Assembly: GCA_014379045.1 (NCBI GenBank) | Contig: JACMMK010000445.1 | Span: 1 to 5,115, forward strand | Origin: Burkholderiales bacterium | Lineage (GTDB): Bacteria > Pseudomonadota > Gammaproteobacteria > Burkholderiales > CAIKXV01 | DNA: 5,115 bases | Direction of reading: 5' to 3' | In this document: piece after piece, positions 1-5,115 of the stretch | Layout of the letters: the number at the start of each line of letters is the position of its first letter | Position numbering within the stretch: the stretch's first letter is position 1 | The notes under the pieces: model-generated | Told to the model about the DNA's origin: nothing | Database searches by the model: none | Seen by the model: the letters and a program-made list of their open reading frames with translations, nothing else | Translations under genes and position numbers: made by a program

Positions 1-154
1 CGTGCCGTCGACGGCGCCGGGCGCCGGCCCCGCACCGACCCCCGGCATGTCGCCGTCGGGCATGAGTGCACCGTCGGGCATGGCACCATCCGGGACGGAC
101 GCGATGAAGAAGAGTCCCGATCCGGAAGTGCCGAGCAACGTCCAGAAGAAGTAG
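1..154 (+). CDS. C-terminal tail of an unidentified protein (5' end outside window)
   Basis: An open frame enters from the left edge (first full codon at 2) and ends at TAG 152-154, giving 50 residues. The tail is low-complexity, rich in Pro, Ser, Gly, Ala and Met, with a repeated unit of the form (A/S)PSGM, and it finishes with a charged end (KKSPDPEVPSNVQKK). 42 of the 50 codons end in G or C, as expected for a real gene in this GC-rich genome. The other long plus-strand frame here, open to 172-174, has a clearly weaker bias. The stop lies 19 nt before a strong terminator, which also supports a real 3' end. No catalytic domain is visible and the family cannot be recognised; such tails are common in secreted or envelope proteins and in disordered linkers. 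The gene converges with the MBL-fold gene to its right. Confidence 0.6.
   Translation, partial: VPSTAPGAGPAPTPGMSPSGMSAPSGMAPSGTDAMKKSPDPEVPSNVQKK
47..94 (+). repeat. Short in-frame direct repeat in the partial gene's tail
   Basis: The 12-mer CCGTCGGGCATG occurs exactly at 53-64 and again at 71-82, an 18-nt (six-codon) offset. Degenerate copies flank it: GGCATG at 44-49 and CCATCCGGG at 86-94. In protein this reads GM, SPSGM, SAPSGM, APSG. Because both units are whole codons, the repeat can expand or contract without a frameshift. Confidence 0.65.
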
Positions 155-173
155 TCGCAAGCGGTTCGCGATA

Positions 174-199
174 GAAAAACCGGCCTCGGCCGGTTTTTC
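174..199. terminator. Bidirectional intrinsic terminator
   Basis: This is a perfect inverted repeat: GAAAAACCGGCC (174-185), a two-base centre TC, and GGCCGGTTTTTC (188-199). The GC-rich core would close a CTCG tetraloop. The plus strand continues with TTTTTCTTT and the minus strand with TTTTTC, so both strands have a U-tract after the stem. It sits 19 nt after the stop of the plus-strand gene and 18 nt after the stop of the minus-strand MBL gene. It therefore most likely terminates both convergent transcripts. Confidence 0.9.
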
Positions 200-217
200 T
201 TTGGGCACGTCTGCCCG

Positions 218-982
218 TCAGGCGACCTGACGCCACCCCAGTCCGCTGTCGCTGGCGACGCCGATCCAGTCCGCCGAACACCCGAGCGCATCGGCCAGCG
301 CAGTGCGGGCCAATGCCGCCGTATTGTTTTTCAGCGACAGATGCGCGGCGACGACATGCTGCAACCGACCATTCGCGACCGCTGCCAGGAACGTCGCTGC
401 GAGTTCGTTCGAGAGGTGGCCGTAGCGCCCGCCCACCCGTTCTTTCAGGAACTTCGGATACGGACCCTGGCGCAGCATTTCTTCATCGTGGTTGGCTTCG
501 AGCACGAGCGCATCAAGTTCGCGATACGACGCCAGCACATGCGCGGACAGCGAGCCTAGATCGGTAATCACGCCCACACGCACGGCGCCGTCGCCCAGCA
601 CGTACTGCACCGGTTCGCGCGCGTCATGCGGCACGGCGACCGCCAGCACTTCGATCGCGTCGATCGCGAAACGCGCCGACGGCTCAAGTTCACATAGCCG
701 ATGGACCCCATCGAGAACGGCGCCGGCCGCGCGCACCGTGCCGTAGGTTGCATAGACGGGAATCTGGAAGCGGCGGGAAAAGCTCGCCGCACCGCAGACG
801 TGGTCGTCGTGCTCGTGGGTGATCAGGATGGCGGCGATCTGTTGCGGATCGACGCCGGCCTCCCCGAGGCGAAGCGTCAGTTTCTCGATGCCCATGCCGC
901 AATCGACCAGGACGCAGGTACCACCGGATTCGACCAGCCAGCCATTACCGGTACTGCCGCTGCCGAGCGAACAAAAACGCAT
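218..982 (-). CDS. YycJ/WalJ-like metallo-beta-lactamase-fold hydrolase
   Basis: This is a 254-residue soluble protein with no signal peptide or membrane segment, so probably cytoplasmic. It starts with the family's N-terminal strand and glycine loop (MRFCSLGSGSTGN, residues 1-13). The metal-binding motif THEHDDH follows (H56, H58, D60, H61). Later conserved positions are H119 (PHD), D141 (TDLG), H165 (EANHD), H189 (GHLSN) and the C-terminal H214 (AAHLSLKNN). This series matches the YycJ/WalJ group of MBL-fold proteins, for which Bacillus members have been linked to exonuclease activity and DNA repair; the substrate in betaproteobacteria is not known to me. All expected metal ligands are present, so it looks active. 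The ATG at 982-980 is preceded by GAGGGG at 993-998, 10 nt upstream. It is the last gene of the dapA-bamC unit, 111 nt after bamC, and ends at the bidirectional terminator. Confidence 0.9.
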   Translation of the reverse strand: MRFCSLGSGSTGNGWLVESGGTCVLVDCGMGIEKLTLRLGEAGVDPQQIAAILITHEHDDHVCGAASFSRRFQIPVYATYGTVRAAGAVLDGVHRLCELEPSARFAIDAIEVLAVAVPHDAREPVQYVLGDGAVRVGVITDLGSLSAHVLASYRELDALVLEANHDEEMLRQGPYPKFLKERVGGRYGHLSNELAATFLAAVANGRLQHVVAAHLSLKNNTAALARTALADALGCSADWIGVASDSGLGWRQVA

Positions 983-992
983 CCGATACGCG

Positions 993-998
993 CCCCTC
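993..998 (-). promoter_or_regulatory. Shine-Dalgarno of the MBL-fold gene
   Basis: GAGGGG on the minus strand lies 10 nt before the ATG at 982-980, slightly long spacing but the best purine-rich match near this start. It supports the start that gives the family-typical MRFxSLGSGS N-terminus. Confidence 0.55.
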
Positions 999-1093
999 AG
1001 TGAATAGGTCGATCAATGCACAGCGAGCGCTGGGTCAACGCCGCATGGATGCGGTGCACGCCGTACTCGACTGACGCTCTCTGCGTCGCCCGC

Positions 1094-2257
1094 TCAACGC
1101 AGTTGTTCCAGCAGCACCGTCAGGATGCGCTGCGCTGTCTCGGATCGGTCGGCACCGCCGTCCCGATTCAATACCTGCACCCGACTGCCCCGTTCGCCGT
1201 TGTCGACTAGGATGCGGAACTGCTCGGCCTTCTTCGCGCCCGATCCGTCGCCGCGCCAGAACGCCAAGCGTGAAAGTGCGCTCGGCGTCCCCTTCGGCTG
1301 CAACGCATCGGTATCGGCATAGCGCACGAAATACAGCCCCTTCGAGCGATCGCGGTCCTCAACGGTGAAGCCGACGCGATCGAGCGCGAGCCCGACGCGG
1401 CGCCAGGCCCGGTCGAAGTCGTCGAGCACCGAAAGGTTGGGCACCCCATCGGTGCCTTTCGCGATCGATGCCCGCGCCGCGACAGGTTGCGCGATGCCCG
1501 CCTTCGCCACCGCCTCGGGCGCGCCGAAGCGCACCATGATCCGGCGCAGCATCTCTGCCTCAAGATCGGGATCGGCCTTGCGCGGCTGCCAGATGAACTG
1601 CGGACTGTTGAGCCCGACCTGCACCTCTTCGAGTCCGCGGTGACTGACGTAGACCTCGGTGCTGCCATCGTCGGTGCGCTCGAGGCGGGTACGGAAGCGG
1701 TCGCGCGTGCCGGTCGAGCGCACGCTGGTGAGGATGCTGTCGAACAGGCCACGCAGGCCGCCCTCCTGCACGCGCGGGCGGTTCTCCGCCCAGTCGGTTT
1801 CCATCACGCCGGCTTCCGGGGTCTCGAGGCTGATCAGATAGCCGGCCTCGATCCAGAAATCGCGCACCAGTGGCCACACCTTTTCCGGCGTTCCCGGGAC
1901 GATCAACCAGCGTTCATTGCCCGCGCGCTCGATGCGCGTCTTCTCGACCTGCGGCAGCAACCCGGTGTCACCCGGTTTGGGCTTGACCTGTCGTTGCCGG
2001 TCGAAATCGGAGTAGGTCGCGCTGCCCGGGCCGCCGATGTCGGGCACGTTGAATCGGGTATCGGCCTGCGGGCGGGTCAGATCGGGGGGTACTTCGAGCG
2101 GCGGCAGGCGCCCGCTCTTGCGATAGTCGGCGCGCCGCCCCTCGAGCAGACCCGAAACGGTCTGGCAACCCCCGAACATCGTCGCGATCGTCGCGACGCC
2201 GACGAGCCAGACGGTCGTGCGCACACGCCCGGTAATGCGTTCGATACGCTTGCTCAT
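1094..2257 (-). CDS. bamC: Outer-membrane protein assembly lipoprotein BamC
   Basis: BamC (formerly NlpB/lipoprotein-34) is an accessory lipoprotein of the Bam complex that inserts beta-barrel proteins into the outer membrane; it binds BamD. The 387-residue product begins with a basic n-region and a hydrophobic stretch (about 15-28). A lipobox-like MFGGC follows, with C31 the predicted lipidated cysteine; Phe at -3 is atypical but tolerated. Residues about 32-105 are Pro-rich and unstructured (LPPLEVPPDL at 51-60), matching the N-terminal segment of BamC that winds along BamD. Two helix-grip-like domains follow: about 108-250 (WLIVPGTPEKVWPLVRDFW near its start) and about 275-387. It is longer than E. 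coli BamC (about 344 aa), as usual in betaproteobacteria. Its ATG overlaps the dapA stop as ATGA. GGAG at 2268-2265, 7 nt upstream, lies inside dapA, so translation is probably coupled. The same dapA-bamC order occurs in E. coli. Confidence 0.93.
   Translation of the reverse strand: MSKRIERITGRVRTTVWLVGVATIATMFGGCQTVSGLLEGRRADYRKSGRLPPLEVPPDLTRPQADTRFNVPDIGGPGSATYSDFDRQRQVKPKPGDTGLLPQVEKTRIERAGNERWLIVPGTPEKVWPLVRDFWIEAGYLISLETPEAGVMETDWAENRPRVQEGGLRGLFDSILTSVRSTGTRDRFRTRLERTDDGSTEVYVSHRGLEEVQVGLNSPQFIWQPRKADPDLEAEMLRRIMVRFGAPEAVAKAGIAQPVAARASIAKGTDGVPNLSVLDDFDRAWRRVGLALDRVGFTVEDRDRSKGLYFVRYADTDALQPKGTPSALSRLAFWRGDGSGAKKAEQFRILVDNGERGSRVQVLNRDGGADRSETAQRILTVLLEQLR
2180..2198. repeat. 8-bp inverted repeat inside the bamC signal sequence
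   Basis: CGTCGCGA (2180-2187), a TCG centre and TCGCGACG (2191-2198) form a perfect 8-bp stem with a 3-nt loop. It falls in codons for the hydrophobic VATIAT part of the BamC signal peptide, about 60-78 nt into the message. The coding sequence here is also a short tandem (V-A-T, I-A-T), so the symmetry may be a by-product of codon choice. There is no T-tract, so it is not a terminator. Confidence 0.4.
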
Positions 2258-3156
2258 GATCGTGCTCCAGTGCGTGCCGCGGGTTCGATACCCGCCTGCT
2301 GCATCGCCGAACGCACGATGTCGTGGCTACCTGCCGACAGGGGTGTCAGCGGCAGCCGGATGCCGGCCTCGATCAGGCCCATCTGCTCGAGCGCCCATTT
2401 CACCGGGATCGGATTCGCCTCGACGAAGAGATGCCGATGCAGGCCGAGCAGTCGATCGTTGCACGCGCGCGCTTCGCTGGCGTGGCCCGCGCGCGCCGCG
2501 TCGCAGAGCGTGCGCATCGCGCGCGGGGCGACATTGGTGGTGACCGAGATCACGCCGTGGGCGCCCGCGAGCATCGCCGACATCGCCGTGGCGTCGTCGC
2601 CGCTGACGATGCAGAACCCGGAAGGCAGGCGGCGCACGAGGTCGGCCGTGCGGTAAAGATCGCCGGTGGCGTCCTTGATCCCGACGATGCCCGGCACCTG
2701 CGCGAGGCGAACGGTAGTGTCGTTGGCCAGGTCGGTGAGCGTGCGCGAGGGCACGTTGTAGAGCACGACCGGCAGGTCCACCGCCTCGGAGATCGTGCGG
2801 AAGTGGCGGTACAGGCCTTCCTGCGTCGGGCGGTTGTAGTAGGGCACCACCGACAGACCCGCTGCCGCGCCGATCTCTTTCGCGTAACGCGTGAGTTCGA
2901 CCGCTTCCGACGTGGAGTTCGCGCCGGTACCGGCGATCACCGGTACCCGCTTCGCCACCTGCTCGACCGCGGTGCGGATCAACAGGCAATGCTCTTCGTA
3001 ATCGACGGTCGGCGATTCGCCGGTCGTGCCGACGATCACGATACCTTCGGTGCCTTCCGCGATCTGCCAGTCGATCAGCGCGCGCAGGCGATCGAGATCG
3101 AGCCCGCCGTCGACATGCATCGGAGTGACGATCGCAACCATACTGCCAGAGAACAT
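2254..3156 (-). CDS. dapA: 4-hydroxy-tetrahydrodipicolinate synthase
   Basis: DapA condenses pyruvate with L-aspartate-4-semialdehyde, the first committed step of the diaminopimelate/lysine pathway that feeds peptidoglycan; it is a cytoplasmic TIM-barrel tetramer. The 300-residue protein keeps the E. coli numbering. It has T44/T45 in GTTGES, Y107 in PYYNRP, Y133 in YNVPSR, R138, and the Schiff-base lysine K161 in IKDATGD. The catalytic set (T44, Y107, Y133, R138, K161) is complete. In the allosteric lysine pocket S48, H56, N80, E84 and Y106 are kept, but position 49 is Pro and 53 is Tyr, where E. coli has Ala and His. The start MFSGSMVAIVTP aligns with the E. coli N-terminus MFTGSIVAIVTP, so ATG 3156-3154 is preferred over the Met at residue 6. 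The Shine-Dalgarno is weak (GGGG about 7 nt upstream). The stop overlaps bamC by 4 nt. It lies 103 nt after fliR, with its own likely promoter in that gap. Confidence 0.96.
   Translation of the reverse strand: MFSGSMVAIVTPMHVDGGLDLDRLRALIDWQIAEGTEGIVIVGTTGESPTVDYEEHCLLIRTAVEQVAKRVPVIAGTGANSTSEAVELTRYAKEIGAAAGLSVVPYYNRPTQEGLYRHFRTISEAVDLPVVLYNVPSRTLTDLANDTTVRLAQVPGIVGIKDATGDLYRTADLVRRLPSGFCIVSGDDATAMSAMLAGAHGVISVTTNVAPRAMRTLCDAARAGHASEARACNDRLLGLHRHLFVEANPIPVKWALEQMGLIEAGIRLPLTPLSAGSHDIVRSAMQQAGIEPAARTGARS
2265..2268 (-). promoter_or_regulatory. Shine-Dalgarno of bamC within dapA
   Basis: GGAG on the minus strand lies 7 nt before the bamC ATG (2257-2255), inside the last codons of dapA. Together with the ATGA stop/start overlap it supports this bamC start and translation re-initiation or coupling. 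Confidence 0.65.
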
Positions 3157-3183
3157 GGACGGACCCCGTCGCCTAAACCCGCC

Positions 3184-3218
3184 ATTCTACCGAACCCGGC
3201 CCCTGGCAGGCGCGTCAA
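3184..3218 (-). promoter_or_regulatory. Possible sigma-70 promoter of the dapA-bamC unit
   Basis: On the minus strand TAGAAT (3189-3184) is a good -10 hexamer placed 27 nt before the dapA ATG. The clear TTGACG (3218-3213) is 23 nt from it, too far for a standard 16-18 nt spacer. The sequence at the proper distance (CGCCTG) is a poor -35. The -10 element is therefore plausible, while the -35 assignment is doubtful; an activator or a weak -35 could apply. Confidence 0.4.
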
Positions 3219-3259
3219 TGCACCATGCCGGGGCACCGTTCATCCTGGATTAACGCACT

Positions 3260-4057
3260 TCAGCGCGCTGCGGGCAGCGCGAGCGCCCGCAGCAGCAGCA
3301 CGATCGTCTCCGCGCCCGTTGCGAACCACCGCTCCAGCACCGGAAAGAAGTACGGCATCAGCAGCAGCAACGCGACCATTCCGACCAGCAGCGTGAACGG
3401 GAAGCCGACCGCGAAGATGTTCATCTGGGGCGCCGCCCGCGCCATGATGCCGAAGCCGAAATTGGCGATCAGCAGTGTCGCGATCACCGGCAGCGCGGTC
3501 GTGAAGCCGATCAGGAAGATCTGCGCGCCCCAGCGCGCGTAGGTCGCGAATCCCTGGCTGTCGACGCCGAGCGTGCCGATCGGCAGGATGCGAAAGCTCT
3601 CGATCAGCGTCGACAGCAGCACCGCGTGCCCGTTGATCGACAGAAACACCAGGATCGCCAGCAGGCCCAGGTACTGCCCGATCACCGGCACCTGTGCCGC
3701 CGTCTGCGGGTCGAAGAACGTGGCGAAGCCCAATCCCATATGCAGACCGATCACCTGACCGGCCAGTTCGATCGCCGCGAAGATGACCCGGACCGCGAAA
3801 CCGATCGCGATGCCGATGAATATCTGCTGCGCGAGCACTGCCAGTCCGATCGGCGACGCGGGTTCGAACGCGGGCACCGGATCGAGCGTCGGGGCGATCG
3901 CCACCGCGATCGCCAGCGCGACGCCGATCTTGATGCGTACCGGTACCGACCGATTGCCGAGCACCGGATCGGTCGTGATGTAACCCATGATGCGCGCGAA
4001 CGGATAGAAATATGCCGCGAGCAGCGCATTCCATTGCGCAGTGCTGAGTTCGATCAT
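3260..4057 (-). CDS. fliR: Flagellar biosynthesis export-gate protein FliR
   Basis: FliR is the single-copy subunit that, with FliP and FliQ, forms the helical export gate of the flagellar type III secretion apparatus in the MS-ring. The 265-residue product is very hydrophobic, with segments at about 10-28, 42-58, 70-96, 128-150, 178-205 and 214-242. Family signatures are visible: PVLGNRSVPVRIKIG (31-45), ELAGQVIGLHMGLGFATFFDP (97-117, slightly variable at the ends) and NIFAVGFPFTLLVG (213-226). Length is normal for the family (about 260). The ATG at 4057-4055 gives a family-like N-terminus, but no good Shine-Dalgarno is seen in the 34 nt between fliQ and fliR, so initiation may be weak. It is the last flagellar gene here; dapA follows on the same strand with no clear terminator between. 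The complementary-strand and shifted frames over this gene are shadows. Confidence 0.95.
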   Translation of the reverse strand: MIELSTAQWNALLAAYFYPFARIMGYITTDPVLGNRSVPVRIKIGVALAIAVAIAPTLDPVPAFEPASPIGLAVLAQQIFIGIAIGFAVRVIFAAIELAGQVIGLHMGLGFATFFDPQTAAQVPVIGQYLGLLAILVFLSINGHAVLLSTLIESFRILPIGTLGVDSQGFATYARWGAQIFLIGFTTALPVIATLLIANFGFGIMARAAPQMNIFAVGFPFTLLVGMVALLLLMPYFFPVLERWFATGAETIVLLLRALALPAAR

Positions 4058-4091
4058 CGCGCGGCGGCAGTTCGATTCGGCGTGGTGCGCG

Positions 4092-4361
4092 CTATCCGAC
4101 CAGAACCGGAATGCTCTCGAACAGCCGCCGGGTGTAGTCGACCAGCATCTGCAGCATCCACGGCCCGGCGAGCACCGCGACCGTGAACATGACGATCAGT
4201 TTCGGGATGAACGACAGCGTCACCTCGTTGATCTGGGTGGCCGCCTGGAACACGCTGACCAGCAGTCCGGTCACCAGCGCGGCGACCAGCAGCGGCAACG
4301 ACAGCATGATCGTCAACTCCAGGCCCTGGCGCGCGATCGAGATGAAGTCCTCGGGGCTCAC
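4092..4361 (-). CDS. fliQ: Flagellar biosynthesis export-gate protein FliQ
   Basis: FliQ is a small two-helix inner-membrane protein, present in about four copies around the FliP/FliR core of the flagellar export gate. The product is 89 residues, the same length as the Salmonella protein, with hydrophobic helices at about 15-38 and 52-75. The highly conserved loop FQAATQINEVTLSFIPKL (38-55) lies between them, and GPWML follows at 66-70. The start is GTG at 4361-4359, overlapping the fliP stop as GTGA; it gives the family-typical MSPEDFI N-terminus. No strong Shine-Dalgarno is seen, so translation probably depends on coupling to fliP. The strict match to the flagellar type, together with FliP and FliR, argues against a virulence-type (SctS) paralogue. 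Confidence 0.96.
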   Translation of the reverse strand: MSPEDFISIARQGLELTIMLSLPLLVAALVTGLLVSVFQAATQINEVTLSFIPKLIVMFTVAVLAGPWMLQMLVDYTRRLFESIPVLVG

Positions 4362-5115
4362 GCCTGGAAGCTTCGCACCAGCGAGCCGATCAACAGGTTC
4401 CAGCCGTCGACGACGACGAACAGCATCAGCTTGAACGGCAGCGAGATGATCACCGGCGAGAGCATCACCATTCCCATCGACATCAGCACGCTCGCCACCA
4501 CGATGTCGATCACCAGGAACGGAATGAAGATGATGAAGCCGATCTGGAACGCGGTCTTCAGCTCACTGATGATGAATGCCGGCACCAGCACCTTGAGCGG
4601 CACTTCCTCCGGGCCCTGTAGCGGCGGCGAATTCGACAGCCGCACGAACAGCGCCAGATCCGACTCGCGCGTCTGCTTCAACATGAACTCGCGAAACGGC
4701 ACGACGCCGCGTTCGGCCGCCTGCATCATGTCGATCTTGTTGTCGGCGAAGGGCAGATAGGCGTCGCGGTAGGCGCGCTCGAACGCCGGTGCCATCACGA
4801 AGAATGTGAGGAACAACGCCAGTCCGACCAGCACCTGGTTTGGCGGCGCCTGCAGCGTGCCGAGCGCCTGACGCAGCAGCGACAGCACGATGATGATCCG
4901 CGTGAACGCAGTCATCATCAGCACCGCCGCGGGAATGAACGTGATCGCAGTCAGGAACAGCAGTGTCTGGATCGTCAGCGAATAGGTCTGCGCGCCGCCC
5001 GCACCCGGCGTGGACGTCACCGCCGGCAGCCCTTGCGCCTGCGCGGTCAACGTCACCATGCACAGGACGAACGCTGTGCCCGACGCGACCCCGGCCGGCC
5101 GCAGCAGGCGCGCAG
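4358..5115 (-). CDS. fliP: Flagellar biosynthesis export-gate protein FliP (N-terminus outside window)
   Basis: FliP is the five-copy core subunit of the flagellar export gate and, unusually for this complex, is made with a cleavable signal peptide. An ATG exists at 5059-5057, but it would cut the signal peptide in half. The frame stays open for 18 more codons to the edge, reading an Arg-containing stretch (ARLLRPAG) and then hydrophobic residues into MVTLTAQA. Cleavage is likely after AQA, just before QGLPAV. The real start is therefore beyond 5115 and the gene is partial. Numbered from the internal ATG, membrane segments lie near 31-62, 75-92, 158-190 and 203-226. Signatures include MMTAFTRIIIVLSLLRQALG (48-67), the PPNQVLVGLALFLTFFVM stretch (72-89) and PAFIISELKTAFQIGF (160-175). 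The Met-rich gate loop is at 193-199 (MSMGMVM), and LPFKLMLFVVVDGW is at 207-220. The stop TGA overlaps the fliQ GTG start. Confidence 0.95.
   Translation of the reverse strand, partial: ARLLRPAGVASGTAFVLCMVTLTAQAQGLPAVTSTPGAGGAQTYSLTIQTLLFLTAITFIPAAVLMMTAFTRIIIVLSLLRQALGTLQAPPNQVLVGLALFLTFFVMAPAFERAYRDAYLPFADNKIDMMQAAERGVVPFREFMLKQTRESDLALFVRLSNSPPLQGPEEVPLKVLVPAFIISELKTAFQIGFIIFIPFLVIDIVVASVLMSMGMVMLSPVIISLPFKLMLFVVVDGWNLLIGSLVRSFQA

Noticed and set aside
651..670. Closely spaced CGATCGCG motifs suggesting a designed repeat or binding array
   Set aside because: Similar CGATCG-containing words recur throughout the coding sequence of this window (for example in bamC and fliR), so this looks like general word bias rather than a local element.
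1041..1054. Inverted repeat CCGCAT-GG-ATGCGG between bamC and the MBL gene as a terminator or operator
   Set aside because: It has a 6-bp stem with a two-base centre and no T-tract on either strand. It is too weak to call, although it is the most symmetrical element in that 111-nt gap.
983..1093. Separate promoter for the MBL-fold gene
   Set aside because: On the minus strand TTGACC is present, but at 17 nt it is followed by TGATCG, a poor -10. I see no convincing pair, so co-transcription with bamC is the simpler reading.
1487..2656. 389-codon plus-strand open frame opposite bamC and dapA
   Set aside because: It is antisense to two clearly recognised genes and crosses their junction. Its product is Arg/Ala-rich and matches no family I know. 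Long antisense frames are expected in GC-rich codon-biased DNA.
3213..3218. TTGACG as the -35 partner of TAGAAT upstream of dapA
   Set aside because: The spacer is 23 nt, well outside the usual 16-18 nt, so I kept only the -10 as plausible.
2323..3396. 357-codon plus-strand open frame opposite dapA and the 3' end of fliR
   Set aside because: It is antisense to DapA, which has all its catalytic residues, and the composition is again His/Arg/Ala-rich as in a shadow frame.
3240..4034. 264-codon minus-strand frame overlapping fliR in another register
   Set aside because: The in-register FliR has membrane segments and family motifs; this one is Arg/Gly/Ala-rich with none.

Overview
The window is a gene-dense, GC-rich chromosomal segment with a strongly GC-biased third codon position. 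It most likely comes from a betaproteobacterium of the order Burkholderiales. The reasons are the gene set dapA-bamC-MBL-fold hydrolase, a long (387 aa) BamC lipoprotein, and proteins that look like Burkholderia/Ralstonia-type versions of DapA, FliQ and FliR. This assignment is inference from protein character; no database was searched.

Layout, right to left, because almost everything is on the minus strand. At the right edge lies the flagellar export-gate cluster fliP (partial, running off the window), fliQ and fliR. The fliP stop overlaps the fliQ start by 4 nt (GTGA), and fliR follows fliQ after 34 nt. A 103-nt gap without an obvious terminator holds a plausible -10 element for the next unit. 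Then come dapA (4-hydroxy-tetrahydrodipicolinate synthase, lysine/diaminopimelate pathway) and bamC (outer-membrane assembly lipoprotein), joined by a 4-nt ATGA overlap. After 111 nt comes a YycJ/WalJ-like metallo-beta-lactamase-fold hydrolase. A perfect 12-bp inverted repeat with T-tracts on both strands (174-199) closes this operon and also closes a gene arriving from the left on the plus strand. Only the last 50 codons of that gene, a Pro/Ser/Gly/Met-rich tail, are visible.

Functionally the minus strand carries two envelope-related modules. FliP, FliQ and FliR build the inner-membrane protein-export channel of the flagellar type III secretion apparatus. DapA commits aspartate semialdehyde to diaminopimelate for peptidoglycan and lysine, and BamC is part of the beta-barrel assembly machine. 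The MBL-fold protein is a predicted metal-dependent hydrolase, probably acting on nucleic acid, without an obvious tie to its neighbours.

No CRISPR array, mobile element, tRNA or rRNA is visible, and no intergenic stretch exceeds about 110 nt. I found no undescribed system; the window looks like ordinary core genome. The points most worth checking are the flagellar/dapA junction, the true fliP start, the substitutions in the DapA lysine pocket and the repeat-bearing tail at the left edge.
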